Assembly: GCF_003664325.1 (NCBI RefSeq)
Contig: NZ_RCDA01000001.1
Location: forward strand, 992,001 to 1,056,000
Source: Alkalispirillum mobile
GTDB lineage: Bacteria; Pseudomonadota; Gammaproteobacteria; Nitrococcales; Halorhodospiraceae
DNA: 64,000 nucleotides
Direction: 5' to 3'
The first letter of the stretch is position 1. The number at the start of each line of letters is the position of its first letter. Made by a program: the position numbers and the translations under genes. The notes under the pieces were generated by a model. It made no database searches. It saw only the letters and a program-made list of their open reading frames with translations, and was not told the origin of the DNA. Of the stretch, positions 57,159-64,000 are shown piece by piece.

Positions 57159-58166
57159 ATGGCAAGCCGTAAAATCACCGTTCTGCCCGGCGACGGCATA
57201 GGCCCGGACATCGTCGAGGCCACGATTCGTGTTCTCGACCGGCTCGGCTGCGGCCTGGAATACGAATACGCCGACGTGGGGCTGACCGCACTCGAACAGG
57301 GCAGGGAACTCATCCCGCAAGAGGCCCTGGACACTATCGAGCGCAACGGCATTGTCCTGAAGGGTCCCATCACCACCCCCGTGGGTGAGGGTTTCACCTC
57401 CGTCAACGTCAGCCTCCGCAAGCACTTCCAGCTCTTCGCCAACGTCCGCCCCGTCATCACCATCCCCGGCACCCGCGCCCGCTACGAAAACATCGACATC
57501 ATTACCGTGCGCGAAAACACCGAGGGCATGTACTCCGGCGTGGGCCAGACCCTGAGCGAGGATGGGAACACCGCCGAGGCCCGCTCGGTGATCACCCGGG
57601 AAGAGTCCCTGCGGCTGGTCCGGTTCGCCTTCGACATGGCCCGCCGGCTGGGCCGGCAACAGGTCACGGTGGTGCACAAGGCGAACATCCTGAAGACCAC
57701 CTCCGGGCTGTTCCTCAAGTGCGCCCGTGAAGTGGCCGAGCAGTACCCGGACATCGAGATGAACGAGATGATCGTCGACGCCTGCTGCATGAAGCTGGTG
57801 ATGAACCCGGAGCAGTTCGACGTCATTGTCACCACCAACCTGTTCGGTGACATCATCTCCGACCTGTGCGCCGGGCTGGTGGGCGGTCTGGGCATGGCGC
57901 CGGGCGCCAACATCGGCGAGGACAAGGCCCTGTTCGAGGCGGTTCACGGCAGCGCCCCCGACATCGCCGGGCAGAACATCGCCAACCCCACCGCCATGAT
58001 GCTGGCCGCGGCGCTGATGCTGGACCACATGGAGATGCACGAGCCGGCCAGCCGCATGCGCACCGCCATCCGCAACACCATCTTCGCCGGGGACCGGGTG
58101 ACCCCCGACCTGGGCGGCCACGGCTCCACCAGCGGGTTCACTGACGCGGTCATCGAGCGCGTCTAA
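57159..58166 (+). CDS. icd: Isocitrate dehydrogenase, NAD-dependent type
   Basis: The enzyme oxidises isocitrate to 2-oxoglutarate in the citric acid cycle. The 335-residue protein belongs to the beta-decarboxylating dehydrogenase family: LPGDGIGPDIVEATIRVLD, FTSVNVSLRKHFQLFANVRP (the Ser-x-Asn substrate motif), TVRENTEGMYSG, TTNLFGDIISDLCAGLVGG and EAVHGSAPDIAGQNIANP. The Asp in HGSAPD favours NAD over NADP. Its small size fits the short NAD-type form. The ATG at 57159 follows GGAGG; an in-frame extension of 35 codons is rejected. 3-isopropylmalate or homoisocitrate dehydrogenase are the alternatives, less likely given the substrate motif. Confidence 0.88.
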   Translation: MASRKITVLPGDGIGPDIVEATIRVLDRLGCGLEYEYADVGLTALEQGRELIPQEALDTIERNGIVLKGPITTPVGEGFTSVNVSLRKHFQLFANVRPVITIPGTRARYENIDIITVRENTEGMYSGVGQTLSEDGNTAEARSVITREESLRLVRFAFDMARRLGRQQVTVVHKANILKTTSGLFLKCAREVAEQYPDIEMNEMIVDACCMKLVMNPEQFDVIVTTNLFGDIISDLCAGLVGGLGMAPGANIGEDKALFEAVHGSAPDIAGQNIANPTAMMLAAALMLDHMEMHEPASRMRTAIRNTIFAGDRVTPDLGGHGSTSGFTDAVIERV

Positions 58167-58179
58167 GTCGGCCGGCACT

Positions 58180-58224
58180 GTGCAGGGGCGCGCGCAACCG
58201 GCGCTCCTGCACCACCGCTTTTTT
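58180..58224 (+). terminator. Terminator after isocitrate dehydrogenase
   Basis: GTGCAGGGGCGC and GCGCTCCTGCAC pair over 12 bases with one G-U, and six T residues follow after a six-base gap. It lies just after the icd stop and before the aminotransferase. Confidence 0.65.
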
Positions 58225-58281
58225 GCGTGGCTCCGGCGCTTTCCATTAAGCTTTGCGCCAAACCCGCTGACGGAGCCCCCA

Positions 58282-59406
58282 ATGAGCGACCAGCCCTTCA
58301 TCCCCATCTACAACCCCCGCCCGCAGTACGAGCAACTGCGCGCCCCGCTGGAAGAGACCGCCCTGCGGGTGCTGGCCTCCGGTGGCTACGTGCTGGGTCC
58401 GGAGGTTCAGGGCCTGGAGGAGGAGGTGGCCGACTTTCTGGGAGTGGAGCACGCCATCGGCTGCAACAGCGGCACCGATGCGCTGATCATCGCCTTGGCC
58501 GCCCTGGGCATCGGGCCCGGCGACGAGGTGATCACCTCCCCCTTCACCTTCTTCGCCAGCAGTGAGTCGGTGGACCTGGTGGGCGCCCACCCGGTCTTTG
58601 CCGAGATCGACCCCGCCACCTTCAACATCACCGCCGAGACCATTGAAGCGGTGATCACCGAGCGCACCCGGGCCATCATCCCGGTGCACCTCTACGGCCA
58701 GGGGCCGGACATGGCGGCCATCAACGCCCTGGCGGAAAAGCATGGGCTGAAGGTGCTGGAAGACGTGGCCCAGGCCTTCGGCGCCCGGCAAGGCGACCGT
58801 CGCCTGGGCAGCCTGGGTGATATCGCCGCCCACAGCTTCTACCCCACCAAGAACCTGGGCGCGGCCGGCGATGCCGGCATGATCACCACCAACGACGCCG
58901 AGCTGGCCGAGCGCTGCCGCTTACTGCGCGTGCACGGCTCCACACGTCGCGACCACCACACCGCCATCGGTTACAACTCACGGCTGGACGCCCTGCAGGC
59001 CGCGCTGCTGCGGGTCAAACTGCCCCACCTGGACGACTGGAACGCCGGCCGCCAGGCCGCAGCCGCCCGCTACAACGAGCTGCTGGCCCCGCTGCCGGAG
59101 GTCACTCCGCCGCTGGTCTCCCCCCACGGTGACCACGTCTTCCACCAGTACACTATCCGGGTACCCGCCGAGCGGCGCGACGCCATCCGGCAGCACATGA
59201 ACGATCTCGGCGTGGGCGCCAACAGCTACTACTCGGCGCCGCTGCACACCCAGCCGGTCTACCGGGACAAGGGGTACACCGTGAGCCTGCCGGAGGCCGA
59301 GCGCGCCGCCCGGGAAGTGATCAGCCTGCCCATGTGGCCGGCCATCGACCGCGACACCCAGGTGCGGGTGGTGGACGCGCTGAAGGAGGCGTTGAGCAAG
59401 GCCTGA
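58282..59406 (+). CDS. DegT/DnrJ/EryC1 family PLP aminotransferase
   Basis: This 374-residue PLP enzyme is of the sugar-aminotransferase family. It has the family start YNPRPQYEQLRAPLEETALR and segments GCNSGTDALIIALAALGIGP, PVHLYGQGPDMAAI, LEDVAQAFGA and the PLP-lysine region FYPTKNLGAAGDAGM. Members transfer amino groups to nucleotide-linked keto sugars for surface polysaccharide or glycan. The ATG at 58282 has GGAG upstream; a 34-codon extension is ignored. No sugar-nucleotide genes adjoin, so the substrate is open. A link to flagellin glycosylation is possible in principle, but the flagellar genes lie 50 kb away. Confidence 0.9.
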   Translation: MSDQPFIPIYNPRPQYEQLRAPLEETALRVLASGGYVLGPEVQGLEEEVADFLGVEHAIGCNSGTDALIIALAALGIGPGDEVITSPFTFFASSESVDLVGAHPVFAEIDPATFNITAETIEAVITERTRAIIPVHLYGQGPDMAAINALAEKHGLKVLEDVAQAFGARQGDRRLGSLGDIAAHSFYPTKNLGAAGDAGMITTNDAELAERCRLLRVHGSTRRDHHTAIGYNSRLDALQAALLRVKLPHLDDWNAGRQAAAARYNELLAPLPEVTPPLVSPHGDHVFHQYTIRVPAERRDAIRQHMNDLGVGANSYYSAPLHTQPVYRDKGYTVSLPEAERAAREVISLPMWPAIDRDTQVRVVDALKEALSKA

Positions 59407-59449
59407 CTGGGATGGTGGTGGATCCGCCGGCGCCCGGCAGCTGGCGGGT

Positions 59450-60262
59450 TTACCGGTCAGCGCGCCCCATGAATTCCATGAGCGTCCCCTGGAAGCGATT
59501 CCAGTCACGGACGTGGCGATTGGTGCGGTAGCGGGCGGCGGCCGCAATCAGTCGGGCGCGGTCGTCTCGATGCGTCAGCCCGTAGGCCTGGAGCAGATCG
59601 TCTAGGCCCACTTCGCCGAGGCGTTGCAGTGGGCGGCGGCAGAAATCCAGCAGGTCGATGCGCGCCAGTCTGCTGCCGACCAGGCTCTTTGAGAGCACCA
59701 CGGCCTTGGGCATGTCGATCAGGTAGAGCGGCGCCTCGGCACTGGGCTCGCGTGTATCGATCAGGATATTACGCAGATACATCGCACCATGGTGTACCCC
59801 TGCCTCGTGCATCTGCCGGATCAGCCGGCAGGCACGGCGCAGACAGGGCATCGCCTCGTCGTTTTCCGTTTCCTGCAACCAGCTACGTAACGGCACCACC
59901 CCGGGCAGTTCCCGGGTGACCAGCAATTCAAAGCGCTGCCCGTATTGCGACGCCCGTCCCTTGCTCCAGTAAAGCGGTGGGCTACAGGGCACGCCACGCT
60001 CGTGGAGGTGCGCAAGGGCGTCGTACTCCCGCTGCACGCGGAACCTGAACCAGTGTTCACGGGCCCAGCTCACCGGACCCCGATGGTGATAAAGCTTGCA
60101 GACCACCGGGCCCTCTTCACCGGCATCGGCGGCCCAAATCATCACGTTCTTGCGCGCCTTGATGACCCTGTAGCCCTGTCCGCGCGCACCATCCTGCTGA
60201 TTAACCGAGGGGGGCCAGCCTTGGTAGTCGGGCGGGCGAAAGCCGGGGGCCATATTGGACAT
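59450..60262 (-). CDS. Lipopolysaccharide kinase (WaaP/InaA)-like protein with altered catalytic loop
   Basis: The 270-residue protein has the small-kinase fold of the Kdo/WaaP/InaA group: VVCKLYHHRG (Lys56), an E-rich helix QREYDALAHLHERGVP, LVTRELPGVVPLRSWL and IRQMHEAGVHHGAMYLRNIL. The catalytic loop reads HGA (158-160) where HRD is expected, so the base aspartate is Ala160; Asn165 and the metal Asp183 (LIDMPKA) remain. It may be a weak kinase or a binding protein for lipid A core or another glycolipid. It ends the leftward run that starts near 63578; the frame is open upstream, but the ATG at 60262 gives the family start. Confidence 0.78.
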   Translation of the reverse strand: MSNMAPGFRPPDYQGWPPSVNQQDGARGQGYRVIKARKNVMIWAADAGEEGPVVCKLYHHRGPVSWAREHWFRFRVQREYDALAHLHERGVPCSPPLYWSKGRASQYGQRFELLVTRELPGVVPLRSWLQETENDEAMPCLRRACRLIRQMHEAGVHHGAMYLRNILIDTREPSAEAPLYLIDMPKAVVLSKSLVGSRLARIDLLDFCRRPLQRLGEVGLDDLLQAYGLTHRDDRARLIAAAARYRTNRHVRDWNRFQGTLMEFMGRADR

Positions 60263-60291
60263 GGATGGTTCCTGGTCGCGATGGAGCACGG

Positions 60292-60876
60292 TCAGCGCCG
60301 GCGGGCGATGAGTTGGGCAATATCGCGCAGCCCACGGCGGGTGTCGCCCTGGTCGCTCTCCTCGCGGTAGAGGAGCGGCTGCAGGTCGGCAAAGAGGGTC
60401 AGCAGTTCGCCCTCGGCCAGGCGGAAGTCCGGGTTGGAGGGGCCCGCGTCCGAGACCCGGGCGCGGCTCCAGGTCTGGTAGAAGAGCACGCCGCCCGGGC
60501 GCAGGGCGCGGACCAGGTCGGGGGCGGTGGGCCGGTGGAGGAAGTTGGCCACCACGATCACGTCGAAGCTGTGCGGCTCCGGCGGGGCCTGCTCCACATC
60601 CCGCTCGCGCGGCGTGATGTTCAGCCCCTGGCGTCGGGCCCGCTCGCCCAACCGTTCCAAGGCCACCGGCGAGTAATCCCACGCCTCGGTCTCCAGCCCG
60701 GCGCCGGCCAGCAACATGGCATTGCTGCCCAACCCGCAGGCCAGATCCAGGGCAAGACCCCGGGCCGGCAACAGGTGGGTGTTGTCCGCCAGCACCGCCG
60801 CGGCCGAGCCGGCCTCAGCCTCCCGGTAGCGATTGTCCCAGCCCGCCCGCCGTGCATCCCCCTGCCCTGAGGCCAT
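60292..60876 (-). CDS. SAM-dependent methyltransferase
   Basis: This 194-residue class I methyltransferase has motif I LALDLACGLGSNAMLL (about 41-56), the acidic WDYSPVALE after strand 2, DVIVVANFLHRP and LRPGGVLFYQTW. It resembles TehB-type small-molecule methyltransferases. The ATG at 60876 with GGGAG upstream is chosen over a 54-codon open extension. It lies 29 bases after the CBS gene and 29 before the kinase-like gene, all read leftward. The substrate is unknown. Confidence 0.85.
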   Translation of the reverse strand: MASGQGDARRAGWDNRYREAEAGSAAAVLADNTHLLPARGLALDLACGLGSNAMLLAGAGLETEAWDYSPVALERLGERARRQGLNITPRERDVEQAPPEPHSFDVIVVANFLHRPTAPDLVRALRPGGVLFYQTWSRARVSDAGPSNPDFRLAEGELLTLFADLQPLLYREESDQGDTRRGLRDIAQLIARRR

Positions 60877-60905
60877 GACACTGTCTCCCGGCAATGGAGT
60901 GAAAG

Positions 60906-61295
60906 CTACTCTTCGGCCAGTTCCAGAATCGGCCGGACGATATCGTTGCGGGTGATGATTCCCTGCAGTTCGTTGTCCTTGAGCACCACCACCCGGCGAA
61001 ACTTCTGGTTCACCATCAACTGGGCCACGTGCTTGCACTCCAGTTCGGCGCTCACCGAGATGGCGGGCTTGGTGCAGACGTCGTAGACGTTGATCAGGTC
61101 GATATCACCCTCTTCCGCCACGATGGTCCGCAGGATGGTCGTGTAGGTGATGATGCCGTAAGCATCATGCGGCCCCTGCTTCTCCACCACCAGGGATTTC
61201 ACCCCGTGGTCCTTCATCAGCCGCATCGCCTCGCGGATGGTGGCCAGCGGCGAGATGGTGACCACATCCTTCTTCATGATGTCCTTGACCAGCAT
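60906..61295 (-). CDS. CBS-pair regulatory protein
   Basis: This 129-residue protein consists only of two CBS domains (about 6-62, KDIMKKDVVTISPLATIREA; and about 73-128, RRVVVLKDNELQGIITRNDI). CBS pairs bind adenosyl nucleotides and report energy state to enzymes or transporters. It follows a PII-like gene by 25 bases and is read with the DUF1538 membrane protein, so it may gate that transporter. The ATG at 61295 has GGGAG upstream; a 32-codon extension is ignored. Confidence 0.92.
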   Translation of the reverse strand: MLVKDIMKKDVVTISPLATIREAMRLMKDHGVKSLVVEKQGPHDAYGIITYTTILRTIVAEEGDIDLINVYDVCTKPAISVSAELECKHVAQLMVNQKFRRVVVLKDNELQGIITRNDIVRPILELAEE

Positions 61296-61320
61296 ATCGG
61301 CTCCCGTCGTCTTGGGCGGC

Positions 61321-61668
61321 TTAAAGGTCGTCCTTGATCTGTGACTCGAACTTCTGCACCTGCGCGGTATCGATGCCGGCAATGTGCTCAAGCGGTATGG
61401 TGAACACCACGCCCTTGCTGTGCGAGTTCAGATCCAAATCGTGGGTCAGCTGCTTGAGCACCTTGACCGACAGCTTCTTCTCCAGCACAAAAACCAGGGC
61501 GGACTGGCTGCCCTCGTAGGTCAGACCGAAAAAGGTCTTCTTCTCCTTGGTGCCGATACCCCGGCCGTCCAGGATGGTGACACCGCCTGCCCCGGCCTTT
61601 TTCGCCGAGTCGATGGCCCGCTCCTCCAGGTCCTCGGCCAGAATGGCCACCAGCACTGCGAATTTCAT
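61321..61668 (-). CDS. PII-like signalling protein, copy A
   Basis: This 115-residue protein has the PII/ferredoxin-like fold: AVLVAILAEDLEERAIDSAK, GVTILDGRGIG, then a T-loop-like span and LVFVLEKKLSVKVLKQLT. It lacks the uridylylated Tyr motif of GlnB, so it belongs to the wider PII-like group that binds nucleotides and controls neighbouring transporters. Its ATG overlaps the DUF1538 stop (ATGA), which implies translational coupling to that membrane protein. A paralogue with the same GVTIL-GRGIG and TFFGLTY segments stands on the other side of the DUF1538 gene. Confidence 0.9.
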   Translation of the reverse strand: MKFAVLVAILAEDLEERAIDSAKKAGAGGVTILDGRGIGTKEKKTFFGLTYEGSQSALVFVLEKKLSVKVLKQLTHDLDLNSHSKGVVFTIPLEHIAGIDTAQVQKFESQIKDDL

Positions 61669-63176
61669 GTCTGCACTCCTCTCGCCTTGGCGACCTGCTC
61701 CACGATGATGGCGTAGAGCATTACCGTGATGATGGGGAAAATGGATGCGAATGCAATCAGCCCGAAACCGTCAATAAGCACGCTCCGGCCCTCGATATGG
61801 GTGGCCAGCCCGATACCCAGGGCGGTCACCAGGGGTACCGTGACCTCCGAGGTGGTCACCCCGCCCAGATCGAAGGCCAGGGCCACGATGTACTTGGGCG
61901 ACAACCAGGTCAGCAGGATCACCAGCGTGTACCCGGCCATGATGTAGTAGTGGATGGAGTCCCCGGTGATGATCCGGTGCACCCCGATGGTGATCCCGAT
62001 GGCAACCCCCGCCGCCACCAGCAGTCGGATGATGTGCCCCTTGAGCTTGCCCTTGGCGGCCTCCTCGGCCTTGTCGCCGATGGCGATCAGGGCCGGCTCG
62101 GCCATGGTGGTGGCGAAACCGATGCTGAAGGCGAACAGGTAGAGCCAGAAGAAGCCTTCCAGGGCGATCAACTGCTCGGCCATGCGCTCGCCGATGGGGA
62201 ACAGGCCCAGCTTGAGGCCCACCACGAAGGCGTACAGGCCGACGATGACCAGCAGGAAGCCCACCATCACCTTGTGCAGGTGGGCGATGCGCTTGCGGAT
62301 CACCAGGTACTGGAAGATCAGGATGACCCCGATGATAGGCAGCACGTCGCGCACCATCATCCCCAGATCCTTGAGCATGCCGAGCAGGACACTGCCCGCC
62401 ACCGGGTCGGTCACCCCCTCGGTCTCGGCCTCCACCTGCAGGCCGTTGGCGGCCACATCGCCGGCCTCGCCGAAGGTGTACACCATGATCCCGTAGAGCT
62501 GGACAGTGATCATGGGCACCATCACCGCCAACGCCACCAGCCCGAAGCCGTGGGTGAGCGCATTACGGCCCCGGATGGAGACCGCCAGGCCGATACCCAA
62601 GGCGGCGATCAGCGGGACGGTGACGATATTGGTGGTCACCCCGCCGGAGTCGTAGGCCAGGCCGACGATCTCCTCGGGCGAGAAGAAGGTGACGATGACC
62701 ACGGTGATGTAACCGATGATCATGTACCAGTGCAGACTGTGGCCGAGGATAATCCGCACTACGCCGAGGGCCACCACCGCCCCGACGGAGCCGGCTACCA
62801 ACAGGCGCAGGGTGAAGGCGTTGACCCGCCCTTCACTGATCACCTCGGCCTGCTCGGCCACGGCAATCAGCGCCGGCTCGGCGATCACGGCGGCGAAGCC
62901 AAGACAGAAGCCGAACACCATCAACAGGGGTAACGAACCGCGCTTGGCGAACTCGTTGGAGATATTCTTGCCGATGGGGAAGATGCCCAGCTCCAGGCCC
63001 TGCAGGAAGAGCGCCACGCCCAGCACGACGATGCCCAGGCCCATGACCATGGACATCATGCCCTCGGGCACCTCCTGCATCACCACGAACTGGAAGAACG
63101 CCACCACCGCGATGATGGGCAGCAGGTTGCGGAAGGCGTGCTTGAGTATCCCGTAGAATTCCTTGAGCTGATTCAC
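61665..63176 (-). CDS. DUF1538 membrane protein with internal duplication
   Basis: This 503-residue integral membrane protein is made of two similar halves, each with about six helices. Repeated segments include LGIFPIG/LGLFPIG, AEPALIAVAEQAE/AEPALIAIGDKAE, DSGGVTTNIVTVPLIAALGIG/DLGGVTTSEVTVPLVTALGIG and HGFGLVALAVMVPMITV/DGFGLIAFASIFPIITV. The two-repeat form is that of a secondary transporter or channel, but to my knowledge DUF1538 has no proven substrate. It starts at GTG with a weak ribosome site and overlaps the next PII-like gene. Being flanked by two PII-like genes and followed by a CBS gene, it is probably nucleotide-regulated; an ion or small inorganic solute is a guess. Confidence 0.9.
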   Translation of the reverse strand: MNQLKEFYGILKHAFRNLLPIIAVVAFFQFVVMQEVPEGMMSMVMGLGIVVLGVALFLQGLELGIFPIGKNISNEFAKRGSLPLLMVFGFCLGFAAVIAEPALIAVAEQAEVISEGRVNAFTLRLLVAGSVGAVVALGVVRIILGHSLHWYMIIGYITVVIVTFFSPEEIVGLAYDSGGVTTNIVTVPLIAALGIGLAVSIRGRNALTHGFGLVALAVMVPMITVQLYGIMVYTFGEAGDVAANGLQVEAETEGVTDPVAGSVLLGMLKDLGMMVRDVLPIIGVILIFQYLVIRKRIAHLHKVMVGFLLVIVGLYAFVVGLKLGLFPIGERMAEQLIALEGFFWLYLFAFSIGFATTMAEPALIAIGDKAEEAAKGKLKGHIIRLLVAAGVAIGITIGVHRIITGDSIHYYIMAGYTLVILLTWLSPKYIVALAFDLGGVTTSEVTVPLVTALGIGLATHIEGRSVLIDGFGLIAFASIFPIITVMLYAIIVEQVAKARGVQT

Positions 63177-63227
63177 TGATTCGTTTTCTTGGTCGCTCGT
63201 GATGGGATGGGGTGGTCGCCTTTACGA

Positions 63228-63578
63228 TCAGTCGTTGGCCCGCATGCCAGCGGCGATTTCCCGGCGGATTGCCTCAACATCAACACCGCCGGTCTCGCTT
63301 ACCGGCAGGACGAAGGCCAGCCCCTGGTCCGGCCGGAGCAGGTCCAGCTCCCGGTTGAGCCGCTCGGCAATGAGGTCGGCGGCCGCCTCGGGGAGCACCC
63401 ACAGCAAAATCTTGGTAAGCCCCCGGTAGGTAAGACCGAAGAAGGTGATCCGCTCGGGAAAGCCGATACCGCGCCCCGAGAGGATCGTGACCCCCCGGGC
63501 ACCCTCCTCTCGCGCGATCTTGATAGCACGCTCTTCCAGTTCATCGGCGATGACCGCCACCAGGAGTTTTGCCGTCAC
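63228..63578 (-). CDS. PII-like signalling protein, copy B
   Basis: This 116-residue protein, LLVAVIADELEERAIKIARE then GVTILSGRGIGFPERITFFG, is a paralogue of copy A with a more Ala/Arg/Leu-rich second half. It starts at GTG five bases after GGGGAGGCTGAT. It is first in the run PII-B, DUF1538, PII-A, CBS, 51 bases before DUF1538. Two unlike PII proteins around one transporter may form hetero-oligomers or give opposing control. Confidence 0.88.
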   Translation of the reverse strand: MTAKLLVAVIADELEERAIKIAREEGARGVTILSGRGIGFPERITFFGLTYRGLTKILLWVLPEAAADLIAERLNRELDLLRPDQGLAFVLPVSETGGVDVEAIRREIAAGMRAND

Positions 63579-63623
63579 ATCAGCCTCCCCTTATGGTTAT
63601 GACGCCGAGCTTAGCATGGAAGC

Positions 63624-64000
63624 TCAGTGACTCGGGACATGGCGCGGAGCCGCCCCCGATGTGCCATTGCCTGTATCCACCCAAGGGGTTCGGCGCAGCA
63701 CCCACTTCTCCAGCTCGACGATCAGGAACACCGCCAGCCCGAAGACCAGGATGCGACCCCAATCCGCCAGGCTGATGGGCTCCAGCCCGAACAGGGTGTT
63801 CATGAAAGGCAGGTAGGTGAAGCTCAATTGCAGCACTACCAGCACACCCAGCGCGGCCCACATGGCCTTGGATCGGAACACCTCCCAGCCCTTCAACACC
63901 GGCTGGTAGATCAGCCGCAGGTTGAGCAGATAGAAGGCCTGCCCGGCCACCAGCGTGTTGATGGCCACGGCCCGGGCCAGCTCGTCGGAGGCGCCCACCA
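63624..64000 (-). CDS. P-type cation-transporting ATPase, C-terminal end (partial)
   Basis: Only the last ~125 residues lie in the window; the gene continues past 64000. The segment has the cation-ATPase C-terminal membrane domain: RAVAINTLVAGQAFYLLNLR, AMWAALGVLVVLQLSFTYLP, GLEPISLADWGRILVFGLA and ELEKWVLRR. This is typical of type II pumps for Ca2+, Na+ or K+/H+. Its stop is 45 bases before the PII-B start, so it may be the first gene of the same leftward run. Confidence 0.85.
   Translation of the reverse strand, partial: VGASDELARAVAINTLVAGQAFYLLNLRLIYQPVLKGWEVFRSKAMWAALGVLVVLQLSFTYLPFMNTLFGLEPISLADWGRILVFGLAVFLIVELEKWVLRRTPWVDTGNGTSGAAPRHVPSH

Overview
The window is a gene-dense, high-G+C stretch of bacterial chromosome, most likely from a gammaproteobacterium. 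ZipA, FimX, CbrA/CbrB-type regulators, the EpmA/EpmB/EF-P set, DUF3301 and NAD-type isocitrate dehydrogenase all fit that class. Very acidic flagellins and several predicted sodium/solute-type membrane proteins suggest a halophile or haloalkaliphile, perhaps of the Ectothiorhodospiraceae; the genus is inference only. No rRNA, tRNA, CRISPR array, insertion sequence or prophage was recognised.

Positions 1-8870 hold a broken ParE-type toxin gene and then a late flagellar block read leftward: flagellin B, a cyanophycin-synthetase-like ATP-grasp ligase, flagellin A, two FlaG paralogues, FliD (cap), FliS and FliT (chaperones). Sigma-28 promoters can be read before flagellin A and before flaG-fliD-fliS-fliT. 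The ligase sits between two flagellin genes, and its stretch is visibly poorer in G+C than its surroundings. It is the best candidate here for an undescribed function, perhaps flagellin or filament modification.

Positions 9300-36250 are mostly housekeeping: a 2-oxoacid:ferredoxin oxidoreductase pair (korAB), a DUF1295 membrane protein, xseA, two multidomain cyclic-di-GMP-type sensors, a thiolase, a PHP phosphoesterase (RnmA type), a complete EF-P beta-lysylation set (epmA, efp, epmB), a FimX homologue, the smc-zipA-ligA cluster, queF, a host-attachment/baeRF protein and gluQ.

Positions 36300-57000 are a sensory and acetate-related region. Two symporter-fused histidine kinases appear, each preceded by and overlapping a tiny two-helix membrane protein. 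The first pairs with a sigma-54 response regulator (CbrB-like) and precedes acs. The second lies in a tight operon with a receiver-only regulator, a pseudo-kinase/DnaQ-exonuclease fusion and an EAL phosphodiesterase, next to a cNMP/CBS/nucleotidyltransferase protein and a divergent sodium:solute symporter. A 17-base motif (15 identical) lies upstream of both modules.

Positions 57000-64000 carry NAD-isocitrate dehydrogenase, a DegT aminotransferase and a leftward run. That run is a P-type ATPase (cut by the window end), a PII-like protein, a duplicated DUF1538 membrane protein, a second PII-like protein, a CBS protein, a methyltransferase and a kinase-like protein. The PII-DUF1538-PII-CBS set looks like a regulated transport system of unknown substrate.
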